Shown: piece by piece, positions 51,452-60,338 of the stretch | Numbering within the stretch: the stretch's first letter is position 1 | Layout: each line of letters begins with the position of its first letter | Assembly: GCA_946965045.2 (NCBI GenBank) | Contig: OX337236.1 | Coordinates: 1,612,001-1,676,000 of the forward strand | Reading direction: 5' to 3' | Origin: Epithemia pelagica | Lineage: Eukaryota; Bacillariophyta; Bacillariophyceae; Surirellales; Surirellaceae | Length of the DNA stretch: 64,000 nt | Notes under the pieces: generated by a model | What the model was told of the DNA's origin: nothing | Seen by the model: the letters and a program-made list of their open reading frames with translations, nothing else | Database searches by the model: none | Program-made: the position numbers and the translations under genes

Positions 51452-52201
51452 TCACACATTGTGCAGTTTGAATAACTCGACTGATCCTTCTTCGTCTTCG
51501 TACACTGCTAGGATATCCACAGTTTCTTCGCTCCAAAAAATCAGAGATCGTAATGTTTGTTTCGTTTCGATCATCTGAGGTGCAGCCGAAGCCGCCACCA
51601 CTCCTGTTTGATTGTCGCTGTCTCTTTTCACGTGCGTTCGCACTACAAGCCCTGCCAATAACGACCTGTTCCCATCGTTGTCAACAAAGGAAACCTCACC
51701 TAGACCCTTCTTCCGCGACACTGTTGGACGGAGATGACCCGGGAATTCGAGCGCAGGAATGGATGCCAACTCTTCTGTCAAAAAGCGCTCCCATTCCAAA
51801 ATGTTTTCCTGTTCCTCATTATTCATTGTGCTCTCAGAAGGATGCTTCTCGGCACAGTCCTCAAAACGGGCAAACTCTTGACGACATTTGATTGCCGCTT
51901 TGTCGTTATCATCCCCATATTTCTCGGTGCAATCCCACCACACCCAAAAAAGCGATCCACAAGGCCCGTTTCCATACTTTTGGCATATGGGGCAGTCGGA
52001 GTGACGATGTCCGTTTTTGGTGGAGGAGAGGGGTCGCTTAGATACGGAAAAAAGCGGTGGCTGGATTTTTGAACACGTGGATGCTTCTGTTGTGATTCCA
52101 AGCCCTCCCACCAACGAAACACATCCCACTCCGACACAAAGTCGCTCTGCCCCAAAATTCCGACCAAGGCGTTGAAAAAGTAGCAATTTTCGAGAAAACA
52201 T
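51452..52201 (-). CDS. GCK-domain protein, probably mitochondrial
   Basis: ATG 52199-52201 gives 249 aa. The N-terminus (MFSRKLLLFQRLGRNFGAERL) is basic and amphipathic, like a mitochondrial presequence. A GCK domain follows at about 67-120: CPICQKYGNGPCGSLFWVWWDC...CRQEFARFEDCAEKHP, with paired Cys in the family spacing (helical-hairpin, CHCH-like). GCK proteins are found in plants, algae and fungi, and their function is unclear. The C-terminal half is unannotated. There is no intron. Confidence 0.7.
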   Translation of the reverse strand: MFSRKLLLFQRLGRNFGAERLCVGVGCVSLVGGLGITTEASTCSKIQPPLFSVSKRPLSSTKNGHRHSDCPICQKYGNGPCGSLFWVWWDCTEKYGDDNDKAAIKCRQEFARFEDCAEKHPSESTMNNEEQENILEWERFLTEELASIPALEFPGHLRPTVSRKKGLGEVSFVDNDGNRSLLAGLVVRTHVKRDSDNQTGVVAASAAPQMIETKQTLRSLIFWSEETVDILAVYEDEEGSVELFKLHNV

Positions 52202-53752
52202 GGTCAAACAACGTTAACGTTGGGGTTGGTGGCATTGGGATTGGGCATTGGGCATGGTCGGACAGAACGAATTGCTCGGAATCTTCGAATCTTTCTCCAC
52301 TTTGTTGAGAAATATTTATGCCGCTTTTCAGTCGCGTTATTACTGTGTTCACCAATCAGATCTGTTCCCCATGCGATGGACACGAATTGTGGGGCCGATC
52401 TTGTTGCAACAAAAACATAGAGCATCACGCACGGCGCACCGACATGAGGATTGACAATTCGCCATTATTTCCCCTCCATATTGGTGAGGCGGCCAGACAT
52501 ATCCCCAACCCTATCTTTTTTGAATATCGCCCGCCACTGCTCCAGGTAGCTCTAAGTATCTCTAATTGCCAACACCGTTACATCAAGGTCGGCTTGCGTC
52601 CAGTGGTTTCTGAATGCTCATAAATTTGGGCAACCATCTTGTTCTCGTCTGTCACAAAACCCAAAACCGAGGCAAATGCTTGACCATGACCTCTGAGGTA
52701 AGAACCATGGACAGATCATGCTGGGCTGAATCGCATTTAACTTCTCACTACTGCTGCTTATTTATAATCTTGTCGTCTCCTTTTCTTTCTTCTTACTCAT
52801 CACTGCTGCAATCTTTCCTTTTGTTCTTGCATGATCCTTTGGATTTGTCTCATGTTGTACGAGTAGACTGGGAAAAAGCTGCTTGTGGTCAAGTGGAATA
52901 TCCTTCCCTTTCCCCTTCTTGTAATTCTTTTGTCGTTTGATTGTTGGCTGGTTGATTACTTTCATGTTTTTTGTAGGATAGATGATTCACTATTCATAGT
53001 ATCATTGTCAATCATTTCTCAACGACCGAACATTTTGTTTGCTTCAAGTAGATGGCTCCATCTTGCTCTTGCCACTTGCCACACCCTACTTTCCAATTGA
53101 CTCAGCGAATGATTCAATTTGTAGCTGTACAAGCGTGTAAGAGCTGCTCTGTCGTGTGTTCATGGTGAAAGTGAGGGTCATTGACGTGCTCAAAACAGAA
53201 AACTGATGTACTACACGAATACAGAAGGCACTAAACTCTATGGATGGCTAGCACTTGAGTTCTATTTCTAGTTAATAAAGAAAAGGAGGTCTATAGTCTG
53301 TGGATACATGCAATGGAAGTTATGGGTATCATTTCGACAGAAATGAACAATGGCAAGTAATGAGCTGCTGAGCCAGAGACACAGCAGATGAGCAGACTCT
53401 CGTCCCATGAGCAGAGCAAGCAAAAGTGACAAGTGTGAGTGAGTATGAGCAATGTAATTGTCATGGCAATCCTCAATGGATCAAGCTCACCTGGAATGTC
53501 ATTGATACGATGTGCTTTGGCAAGAGAAAAGGATTGTGTGCTTGTCCGGCGTTATGAATTATGAAACAACCAACCCTCATCCACGCAGGGCCGCTTGCTG
53601 GCAGTTGGAGAGCTGGCAAAGCCACCCCATTTGAGAGCAAGCTCTCCCTAGCACGTGTCCACGAAACGCGACCGAGTTTGGTCTGGCCGCCTCACCAATA
53701 TGGAGGGGAAATAATGGCGAATGACATCGGAAGAATTCAAATTCTGACAGTC
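52202..53752. other. Intergenic, about 1.5 kb
   Basis: No supported gene. The frames on both strands (61-108 codons) look random. The stretch from 53300 to 53480 has GAGCAGA/TGAGCAG repeats. It ends at the AGT duplication of the Harbinger element. Confidence 0.45.
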
Positions 53753-53755
53753 AGT

Positions 53756-53776
53756 GGAGGAAAACGGTTTGACCTA
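53756..53776 (+). repeat. Harbinger 2 left terminal inverted repeat
   Basis: GGAGGAAAACGGTTTGACCT(A), exact match to the right end in inverse orientation. Confidence 0.93.
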
Positions 53777-54014
53777 AATTCCTAAACTCCTTCCCCCCTC
53801 AAATAGGATTTTAGGACAAACCGTGTTGACCCCCATTTTATCCTAAACTTATTCGTAGTCTGACCTGCGTAGGAGCTAGCACATCTACCTTGATCTGTAT
53901 ACAGGTTCCGAATCCAATCAAGATGCGCACATAGCATAACGAGAATTTGGCAATGCGATCACTTTTTTGTTCTCGTCACAAGAGTGAAGCAGCAATCAAA
54001 AAGAATCCCGAACG

Positions 54015-54731
54015 ATGTCGACGCAAGAACAAGACCCCCAACCTACTGGAACCGAAGACGCCAACACGAATTCTGGCGAACCAAAGAAGCAGAAGGGTCG
54101 GAAGAGGGGATCCGCGAGGTGGGGCCAAGAGGAGACCGATCTCATGCTGACGATCGTTGAAGAACTCTGTCCTGCGGGCGACGACATGTGGAAGGAGGCT
54201 GCAGGAGAACTCTACGAAGCTTCCAACGGCAAGTATCGCCGGGACGGTAACGCTGTGAAGCGCAAGTTTGAGAAGATGTGCATGGGAAAGAAGCCAACGG
54301 GTGCAACAACCCCGCCTAATACCGTGGTACGAGCCAAGCACATCAAGGATCATATTGCTTTGAAAGAGGGTGTTGGGCACTCAGGGCAGAATGACTCTGA
54401 TGATGATGAAAATAGCCAAGAGGGCAACAAAGAGGAGAAAGGAGTGCAGATTCTCAAGCGTTCGGAGTTGGGCCGTCCCTTGACCAAGAAGCGCAAATCG
54501 ACGTTGCTGAACGAAGCACTCGATCGTCTTGGTGAGCAGCAGAAGGAGTCTACAAAGATCCTTGCTAATGCCTTGGTCAAGGGACTGGCCACTGTAGGTG
54601 CAGCCCCTGCTGCAGCGACTTCTACAATGGATCGCATTGATGTGGTGGAAGACAAGCTGCAGCGTATGGACGAGAAAATGGACAGCAAGCTGGCTGTCAT
54701 TCTCAAAGCGATCCAGCAGAACGAGAAGTAA
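54015..54731 (+). CDS. Myb/SANT-like DNA-binding protein of the Harbinger element (DUF6818-like)
   Basis: ATG 54015 gives 238 aa. After a basic stretch (KKQKGRKRGS) comes a trihelix-like domain at about 37-90: ARWGQEETDLMLTIVEELCPAGDDMWKEAAGELY...RDGNAVKRKFEKM, the pattern of DUF6818 proteins in oomycetes and diatoms. An acidic linker and a C-terminal coiled coil (RIDVVEDKLQRMDEKMDSKL) follow. In PIF/Harbinger systems the Myb-like partner recruits the transposase to the ends and imports it to the nucleus; the same job is inferred here. It is convergent with the transposase gene 51 bp away. Confidence 0.8.
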   Translation: MSTQEQDPQPTGTEDANTNSGEPKKQKGRKRGSARWGQEETDLMLTIVEELCPAGDDMWKEAAGELYEASNGKYRRDGNAVKRKFEKMCMGKKPTGATTPPNTVVRAKHIKDHIALKEGVGHSGQNDSDDDENSQEGNKEEKGVQILKRSELGRPLTKKRKSTLLNEALDRLGEQQKESTKILANALVKGLATVGAAPAAATSTMDRIDVVEDKLQRMDEKMDSKLAVILKAIQQNEK

Positions 54732-54782
54732 TTTTCTATGGAAAACAACCTAGAGTAGAATAAACGAAGATTCTATTTATTA

Positions 54783-56066
54783 CTAGTCATTTATTTCATC
54801 GTCATCATCATCATCAGAATATTCTTCGTCGTCATTCCAGTCGTGATCGTTTGCTTGTCCTTCTTCTTGTGCTGCTGTAGATTGTTGCTGTTGTTCTTCT
54901 TGATAGTTTTCCCTCACGTAGTTAAAATACGTGCGAATCTGATTGCGATCCATGGTCTCTGTTCTGAAATTCAGCAGAAGGACAGAGCACCAAAGGATCA
55001 ATTCGCGACGCATTTGACACGTTGGGAGTTTACTTACAACACGACGAAAAACTTTCGTCAGACAACCGTTGCCCCACTCACTCGCCTGACGGAGGTGCGT
55101 CAGCAATCGTTCGTATTCCGACTTGTCCATCGTGTTTTCGTTGCCCTCCTTCAGTTTGACAAGCTTACCACTCATGTCTCCACTTGTCTTGAATGCCGAA
55201 TCGCAAACAGCCAGATATGGGTCCGGCAACTTCTTGATATGGTCGTAAATGTTCCCCCAGTAACATGACTTGCTGTCATGAAAGTTACCAGGGGCGTTTA
55301 CGACACAATCAATCACTTTTCCCGAAGGTGACCAAACAAAAATGCAGTTGCGATTCGTATCACCCGTCCATCCATTGTAATCTCGGTTTTGCTTCTTGGG
55401 ATCAGGGTCGTTGAGGGTGACCAGCTTTAAACCATCCATCATCGCAATGACGTAGCGGATGGCTTCGAAGGCTGCAGTCAGACTCGCTTGCTCCTGTAGA
55501 TTGTCTTCCGACATGTCCCAAAATACACGAGCTTTCTCGTTGTTCACTAGGGCCTTGAGGATGCTTCCAAGGCCAAGATAGACGCAGTTTTTGAATTGGG
55601 TGGCGAGTGCACCAAACTGGCAGTGTAGGTTCTTGACTTCACTGCGACATGTCAACCACTTCACCGCCATCACCAAAATATCGTAAGCGTCAAATCGTCG
55701 GCGTTGAATGTCTTGCTCCTGCGGTACACCCTGTCGCGGATCAATACTTGAGGATATGATTGATTGCTGTGTCAACTCAACCAATTCGTTGATCGCCTCC
55801 CTTGAGAAGGCGGTGAAGTGGAGGAATTCAAGGTCATCTCCATGGTGACGGACGCGGTACCAAAAAGAGTCCTTGCTTTGTCCAACGACACGTCGTCGAT
55901 AACGACCTTGTACCGCTCGGACAACCGTATCTGTCTGTTGGGAAGCAGCAACAGCAGCAACAGCAGAAACTGAAGATGCTAAGCTGTCATGGTGATGGAT
56001 GACAGCTGTAGCGATAGCAAGCAACGCCTTCTTCTTACGTTCAGCGAAAGATTCGGAAGTCGACAT
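54783..56066 (-). CDS. PIF/Harbinger DDE transposase
   Basis: ATG 56064-56066 gives 427 aa. Catalytic residues: Asp in IAMMDGLKLV, Asp in YLAVCDSAFKTSGD, Glu in RQASEWGNGCL, matching DDE_Tnp_4 (Harbinger nuclease). The WSPSGKVIDCVVNAPGNFHDS segment between the first and second Asp is typical. The tail is acidic (DDEEYSDDDDDDE). There is no intron, in contrast with the transposase at 21465. It is intact and flanked by perfect terminal repeats, so recent activity is plausible. Confidence 0.9.
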   Translation of the reverse strand: MSTSESFAERKKKALLAIATAVIHHHDSLASSVSAVAAVAASQQTDTVVRAVQGRYRRRVVGQSKDSFWYRVRHHGDDLEFLHFTAFSREAINELVELTQQSIISSSIDPRQGVPQEQDIQRRRFDAYDILVMAVKWLTCRSEVKNLHCQFGALATQFKNCVYLGLGSILKALVNNEKARVFWDMSEDNLQEQASLTAAFEAIRYVIAMMDGLKLVTLNDPDPKKQNRDYNGWTGDTNRNCIFVWSPSGKVIDCVVNAPGNFHDSKSCYWGNIYDHIKKLPDPYLAVCDSAFKTSGDMSGKLVKLKEGNENTMDKSEYERLLTHLRQASEWGNGCLTKVFRRVVSKLPTCQMRRELILWCSVLLLNFRTETMDRNQIRTYFNYVRENYQEEQQQQSTAAQEEGQANDHDWNDDEEYSDDDDDDEIND

Positions 56067-56268
56067 GCCGAAATTTGTGAGCCGTTGGATGGAGATTTTG
56101 GTTCCAAATCGTTTAGGATTCGTTTAGGACTTTCGATTGCTTCCAGAAGATGACCGATCGAAAGTCCTAAACAAGAGGCCTTTCAATCCTAAACTGGAGG
56201 CCAAATGCGTCTGAACGTCGTACGATTTGGAGCGATCTGATTGGCTAAGAATAGGATTTTTAGGATTC

Positions 56269-56289
56269 TAGGTCAAACCGTTTTCCTCC
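56269..56289 (-). repeat. Harbinger 2 right terminal inverted repeat
   Basis: Inverse of 53756-53776, followed by the AGT duplication. Confidence 0.93.
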
Positions 56290-56544
56290 AGTACTTGACA
56301 TAATACGACATGTTCCGCACGAACGTTCACGTCAAATAATGTTGTGGAAAATAATAGTCGCTCGTGCCGCGCGAGCAAGCTTCGACTCCGTTTAATTCAA
56401 GATCATCCAAAACAGCCCACGCTAAAATCTTGTCCGGTTCCCAAAACCCAAAAGACTGAAACTCACCGTTCACGAATATACAACCGACCGTGTCAGAAGA
56501 GGATATGAACAAGTACACGCTGTTCGATCATATTCCAACGCACC

Positions 56545-57414
56545 ATGTATCAGATAATGCCTCCCATGCACTTGGAACAAGATCGAGCTCCTCAGTTTGG
56601 CAGTGTTCGAAGCTTTGGCGCAGCTCCTTCAGATCGAATAGGGCTCCCAATGGACGACGATGACAACTCCCACCCATCAGCTTCGGGAAACTGTTCGGGA
56701 AGAAGGCCAAGCTGTGGGTCTGAAAGTTCAGAGAGGATCAACTGGTCTTTGACGTACAGTAGCGATGAAGAATCACAAGTAAATCAAAGATTGCACCGCT
56801 CTTATTCGGATCCATCACTGGAAGAAAGTATGTTGGTTCGAGATCCTATCCGAAGTTTGATGTATCAAGAGCCCCGCAGAAGATCCCGGAGCAGTTGCAG
56901 CAGGGATAATGAAGATCTTCTCATTGAGGGAGGTGGGAGCAGAGAACTTCAAATCGAATCCTGCTCAGAGAAGGACAAGGGGAAGGCTTCTTCTACCGTT
57001 GTGTATCATGGTTTGGCTTCTTCCATCCGTTCTGCTTTGACATGTTCTCCAACGCGAATACTGTTCGTTTTGTTTGTTGTATGTAGCTACACGACCTTCT
57101 TTCTTCCATATCCTGGTGTTCGCCCTCAAGTAAATCAAATGCCCCTTATCCGCCAAGAAATTCCAGGGAGCCCCTTGACGATGCATAATCAAAGCACGCC
57201 ACTTATTGCAAAAGCATCACCGGGAATGTATCAAGCGAGGGCAGCTCCGGAGCTGGAACTTACATTCCGACCAGGGCTGGAAAGATACTATGCACAGGAG
57301 GGATTCTCAACTTATGCCTGGACAAAATATGCTAACATAATGGCGCTTGGAACAGTTGCTGTTTGGGCGGCTGTTGAACTTCGCCAACGAGGAGATGTTG
57401 TAACCGCACGGTGA
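56545..57414 (+). CDS. Unknown protein with one or two membrane segments
   Basis: ATG 56545 (CACCATGTAT) gives 289 aa. The first 160 residues are Ser/Arg/Asp-rich and likely disordered (QRLHRSYSDPSLEES, RRRSRSSCSRDNED), with RSYSDPS resembling a phosphorylation/14-3-3-type site. A hydrophobic segment RILFVLFVVCSYTTFFLPYPGV is at about 166-187. The C-terminus (YAQEGFSTYAWTKYANIMALGTVAVWAAVELRQRGDV) includes a second possible membrane helix. No domain is recognised. It starts about 250 bp right of the Harbinger element. Confidence 0.6.
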   Translation: MYQIMPPMHLEQDRAPQFGSVRSFGAAPSDRIGLPMDDDDNSHPSASGNCSGRRPSCGSESSERINWSLTYSSDEESQVNQRLHRSYSDPSLEESMLVRDPIRSLMYQEPRRRSRSSCSRDNEDLLIEGGGSRELQIESCSEKDKGKASSTVVYHGLASSIRSALTCSPTRILFVLFVVCSYTTFFLPYPGVRPQVNQMPLIRQEIPGSPLTMHNQSTPLIAKASPGMYQARAAPELELTFRPGLERYYAQEGFSTYAWTKYANIMALGTVAVWAAVELRQRGDVVTAR

Positions 57415-57762
57415 TTTTTGATTCTTCTCGCATCACAAGTACATACATATAACTGTTAAGAGATTTATGTTTTTGTGTTCCTGTGTCTTAGATCAGCTGT
57501 GATTGCGTCGCCACATAAAACACTTCCCAATCATCTAGAGCTCTCTCTGATAGATACTAGGGTCGTCGTTGTTGCTTAGAAGCGAACCCAATGAAGAACG
57601 TTGTAACACCTAATATTCTAGTGATACACCGGGTCTCGGTTGTTTCTCAGCACTTTTGCGAATAGATCGCCGACTTCACGGAAAGTCACACACATCATGA
57701 TCGTGAGTGTTTCTTGTTCCAAAGGTTTATGGGGACTACCAGAGAACGGATGATACGACAAC
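57415..57762. other. Intergenic, convergent gene ends
   Basis: A minus-strand frame (57618-57711, TLTIMMCVTFREVGDLFAK...) looks protein-like and could be a 3' extension of the F-box gene. Joining it needs a 31-nt intron (GTAAGT...GGTAG), which is implausibly short, or an undetected indel. Confidence 0.35.
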
Positions 57763-59301
57763 TTACTTTCGATTCTTGATGTGAAACGGATGATGACGAC
57801 CAGTGGCGTCACATTTTCGACAGGTTTGCGTGGTGTGGAACATGACTCCTTTCTCATTCACACTAAACTGCAATCGAAACCCATGAGCCTTACCCCAACA
57901 TTTCTCTAGAGCCAGGAATTCATCTTCCGTGAGAATTTCAACAACTGAGTAGTTTTCACAGTCTAACAATTCATTTCGGTCCAGCATGGGAGAGGATGGT
58001 TCCACCGCAGCCGCGGCAACTGCTGGTCGAGGAAGATCCTCCATTTCTCGAAACAATGCTAGTTGTCGGTTGAGTTCAGCTGGGCTTCCGATGCCGGCAG
58101 CTCTCATAGCTTCCACAGTCTCAGGATCTGGACCTTGACCAGGAATCATGCCGGGGACAACAGATTCCGCGAGAGGTCGACCAGGAGACTCTGGGATGGT
58201 TGCCGCAACTGGTGAGCAAAGCAAGCTTTCACCATGAGGAACGAGAAGTTCCGGAGATTCACCGTACAAGTAGGTCTCCAGGTGCGGTGGCAACAAGGCC
58301 AGACGATGTGCGTCGCACAACAAGCACGCCGAGTCTGGAGGGGGAACATTTCCTCCTTCACCAGTCTTGATATAACGGCGCCATGCGTAGCACCACGAAC
58401 GAGGCAGGACATAGTAGTTACCATGAATCAAGGGACACTGTCCAGGCACTGTGGCGGTGAGAATGGAATGGGCAGGGACCCCCGTACGACGTTTGTAGAA
58501 CTGCCGAATGTCTTCGTTGGCCAGAGGACGCCTTCGTTCCAACTTTTCTTTTTCCAGCCGGTCACTCTCGTTTCTCTTTGCAGTCTCAATTTCGAGAGTG
58601 CACTGAAGACATTCACCCACGGCAGATTCAAGCTGTGTCGAATCTGGGTACAACTTCTTAAGAATCTTCCATGCCTGACGATCCAAAACACGGCGGCGGG
58701 CTCGCGCAGACTTGACACTGGTGCAACGTTGGAGGTTCTGGTGTTCGCAGAGTAGATCTATGTTCGCGTTTGGCCAAGGTGGGTTGGCATCGGAGAGCTT
58801 GCGGTCGCGGAGTCTTTTCTTCTTTTTCGATAGCTTTTGAGGACGGCAAGACTGTTCTTGTTGGACTTCCAGCCATCGAAGAGCCGCTTTGCACCATGAT
58901 TTGGAAACAATGAATCCGGTGGCAGGTTCGGGGCTACTCAATGCACGCGCAACGACCAGAAGCTCCATATTTCGAAGATGCTCGAATGTATACAACGGCT
59001 TTTTGATATTCGAACCGAGCTTTCGTCCAACAGATTTTCCTCCTTTGGGCGGCGCGGATGGTGATGATTCAAAGCCCAGAGTGTATTCGGAGGGATAAAT
59101 CTCTTCCGCAAAATGCGAAACCACTGTATCAATCAATTCAGGCTGAGCATAAAACTTGCAAGTCATCTGAACAGCCGATAGATCGTATGCTCGAAGATAT
59201 GTCAAAATGTTGACTTGAGTATCAATTGGCAAATTCAAAAGGCATGCATTGGCTTCTTGACTTCGATTTGTTGATTTAGATGATGGAGGGTTTGACGTCA
59301 T
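57763..59301 (-). CDS. F-box protein with DUSP-like region
   Basis: ATG 59299-59301 gives 512 aa. An F-box-like helix set is near the N-terminus: CLLNLPIDTQVNILTYLRAYDLSAVQMTCKFY (about 18-50). A central basic segment (KLSKKKKRLRDRK) is followed by GNYYVLPRSWCYAWRRYIKTGE, resembling a DUSP domain of ubiquitin-specific proteases, with a CLLCDAH motif. The C-terminus has CRKCDATGRHHPFHI. A role as an SCF ubiquitin ligase adaptor is inferred from the F-box only. The gene may extend beyond the stop via a tiny intron, which is unproven. Confidence 0.6.
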   Translation of the reverse strand: MTSNPPSSKSTNRSQEANACLLNLPIDTQVNILTYLRAYDLSAVQMTCKFYAQPELIDTVVSHFAEEIYPSEYTLGFESSPSAPPKGGKSVGRKLGSNIKKPLYTFEHLRNMELLVVARALSSPEPATGFIVSKSWCKAALRWLEVQQEQSCRPQKLSKKKKRLRDRKLSDANPPWPNANIDLLCEHQNLQRCTSVKSARARRRVLDRQAWKILKKLYPDSTQLESAVGECLQCTLEIETAKRNESDRLEKEKLERRRPLANEDIRQFYKRRTGVPAHSILTATVPGQCPLIHGNYYVLPRSWCYAWRRYIKTGEGGNVPPPDSACLLCDAHRLALLPPHLETYLYGESPELLVPHGESLLCSPVAATIPESPGRPLAESVVPGMIPGQGPDPETVEAMRAAGIGSPAELNRQLALFREMEDLPRPAVAAAAVEPSSPMLDRNELLDCENYSVVEILTEDEFLALEKCWGKAHGFRLQFSVNEKGVMFHTTQTCRKCDATGRHHPFHIKNRK

Positions 59302-59631
59302 TGTGTAAATTGAGCTGAGTTGAGTGGATTTTGTTTGAAATATGGGTACAATAGGATGTATGCGAATGGAGAAAACAAAAGGTACACGTTTGGGAGAAAG
59401 CAAAATTCAAAAATGTTCGGTAGCAGAGAGGGGAAGTTGGCCGAAAGAGAATATACAAGAACAAAGGACGAATGAAGTAGTCTCAAAAACAAAACGTTTG
59501 TTTTTGATGAGAAATGGAATCTATGATATGTACAAAGGGTGGGAAAGCTTGCTTGAATCGATGTATGAGAAGATTCGTTCGAACAGGGAAGGCTTTGTTG
59601 CGATGAGATGATGGCGAGATGCGCTTCCGAC
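59302..59631. other. Promoter region of the F-box gene
   Basis: 330 bp from the F-box start to the left end of hAT 2. The last 8 bp (CTTCCGAC) are the candidate target-site duplication, but the other end lies outside the window. Confidence 0.4.
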
Positions 59632-60338
59632 CAGGGTGTGGAAGTTGGAAAATCAGCCATTAGACTTAACTTCCCAACTAATAATTCATTAGACAGTTTA
59701 CTGTGATGCGACTTGTACCCACTAGTTAATGCAACATGTATGATTAACTTAACTTAAACTAATCAAATCACAAAACCACGATACAGAATGAACTTGCAAC
59801 TAATAGTCTAACACGACTAAGGTACTAACTTGACTAGATTAAATATGGTTCCAATGAAGAACCTGCAACTTAACTTAGACTAACTTTGAAAGTCGTAGTT
59901 TCTTTTCTGAGTCTGCAACTAGACTAAACAAGTCCAAGTTGCAACTTTGCCCCTTGTAATTAAACTTCATCCCTCTGTCACCTCCATAGTTACAACTATT
60001 AGTTGCAACTTCTTTGTTGTCGTAGTCACAAACAACAACTTTTATTCAGAGGAACCATTCACTCTTATCTGTTTCTACGTATTTATTCACACTCTTCCTG
60101 CACATATTTACCAATATCACTCCCAGAGGAGTAGAACGTTCACGACTCACGACAGAGGTTCAACCAACACTCACAACTCTCAACCTCTCACAACATTCAC
60201 CAATCCACTGTCACCTGTCACCTTTACCTCTGTTCCTTTCCATCAACGACACAACCTTCAGTTTTCCTTCCCTTCTCATTTCTCATTGCCACTATTATTT
60301 CCCCATCCTCAACCCCATGCATCTTATATTCAAGTACA

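Larger units (their letters stand above)
53756..56289. mobile_element. PIF/Harbinger transposon with SANT-like gene and DDE transposase
   Basis: A perfect 21-bp terminal inverted repeat, GGAGGAAAACGGTTTGACCTA, is at 53756-53776 and inverted at 56269-56289. The 3-bp duplication AGT lies at 53753-53755 and 56290-56292. The element is 2534 bp and has two convergent genes: a Myb/SANT-like protein (+) and a DDE transposase (-), the canonical PIF/Harbinger pair. Subterminal CCTAAAC / GTTTAGG motifs recur near both ends. Both frames are intact, so this copy could be autonomous. Confidence 0.93.

Noticed and set aside
57618-57766. 31-nt intron extending the F-box gene
   Set aside because: GTAAGT...GGTAG would join the frames, but 31 nt is below any credible spliceosomal intron length; left as a remark.
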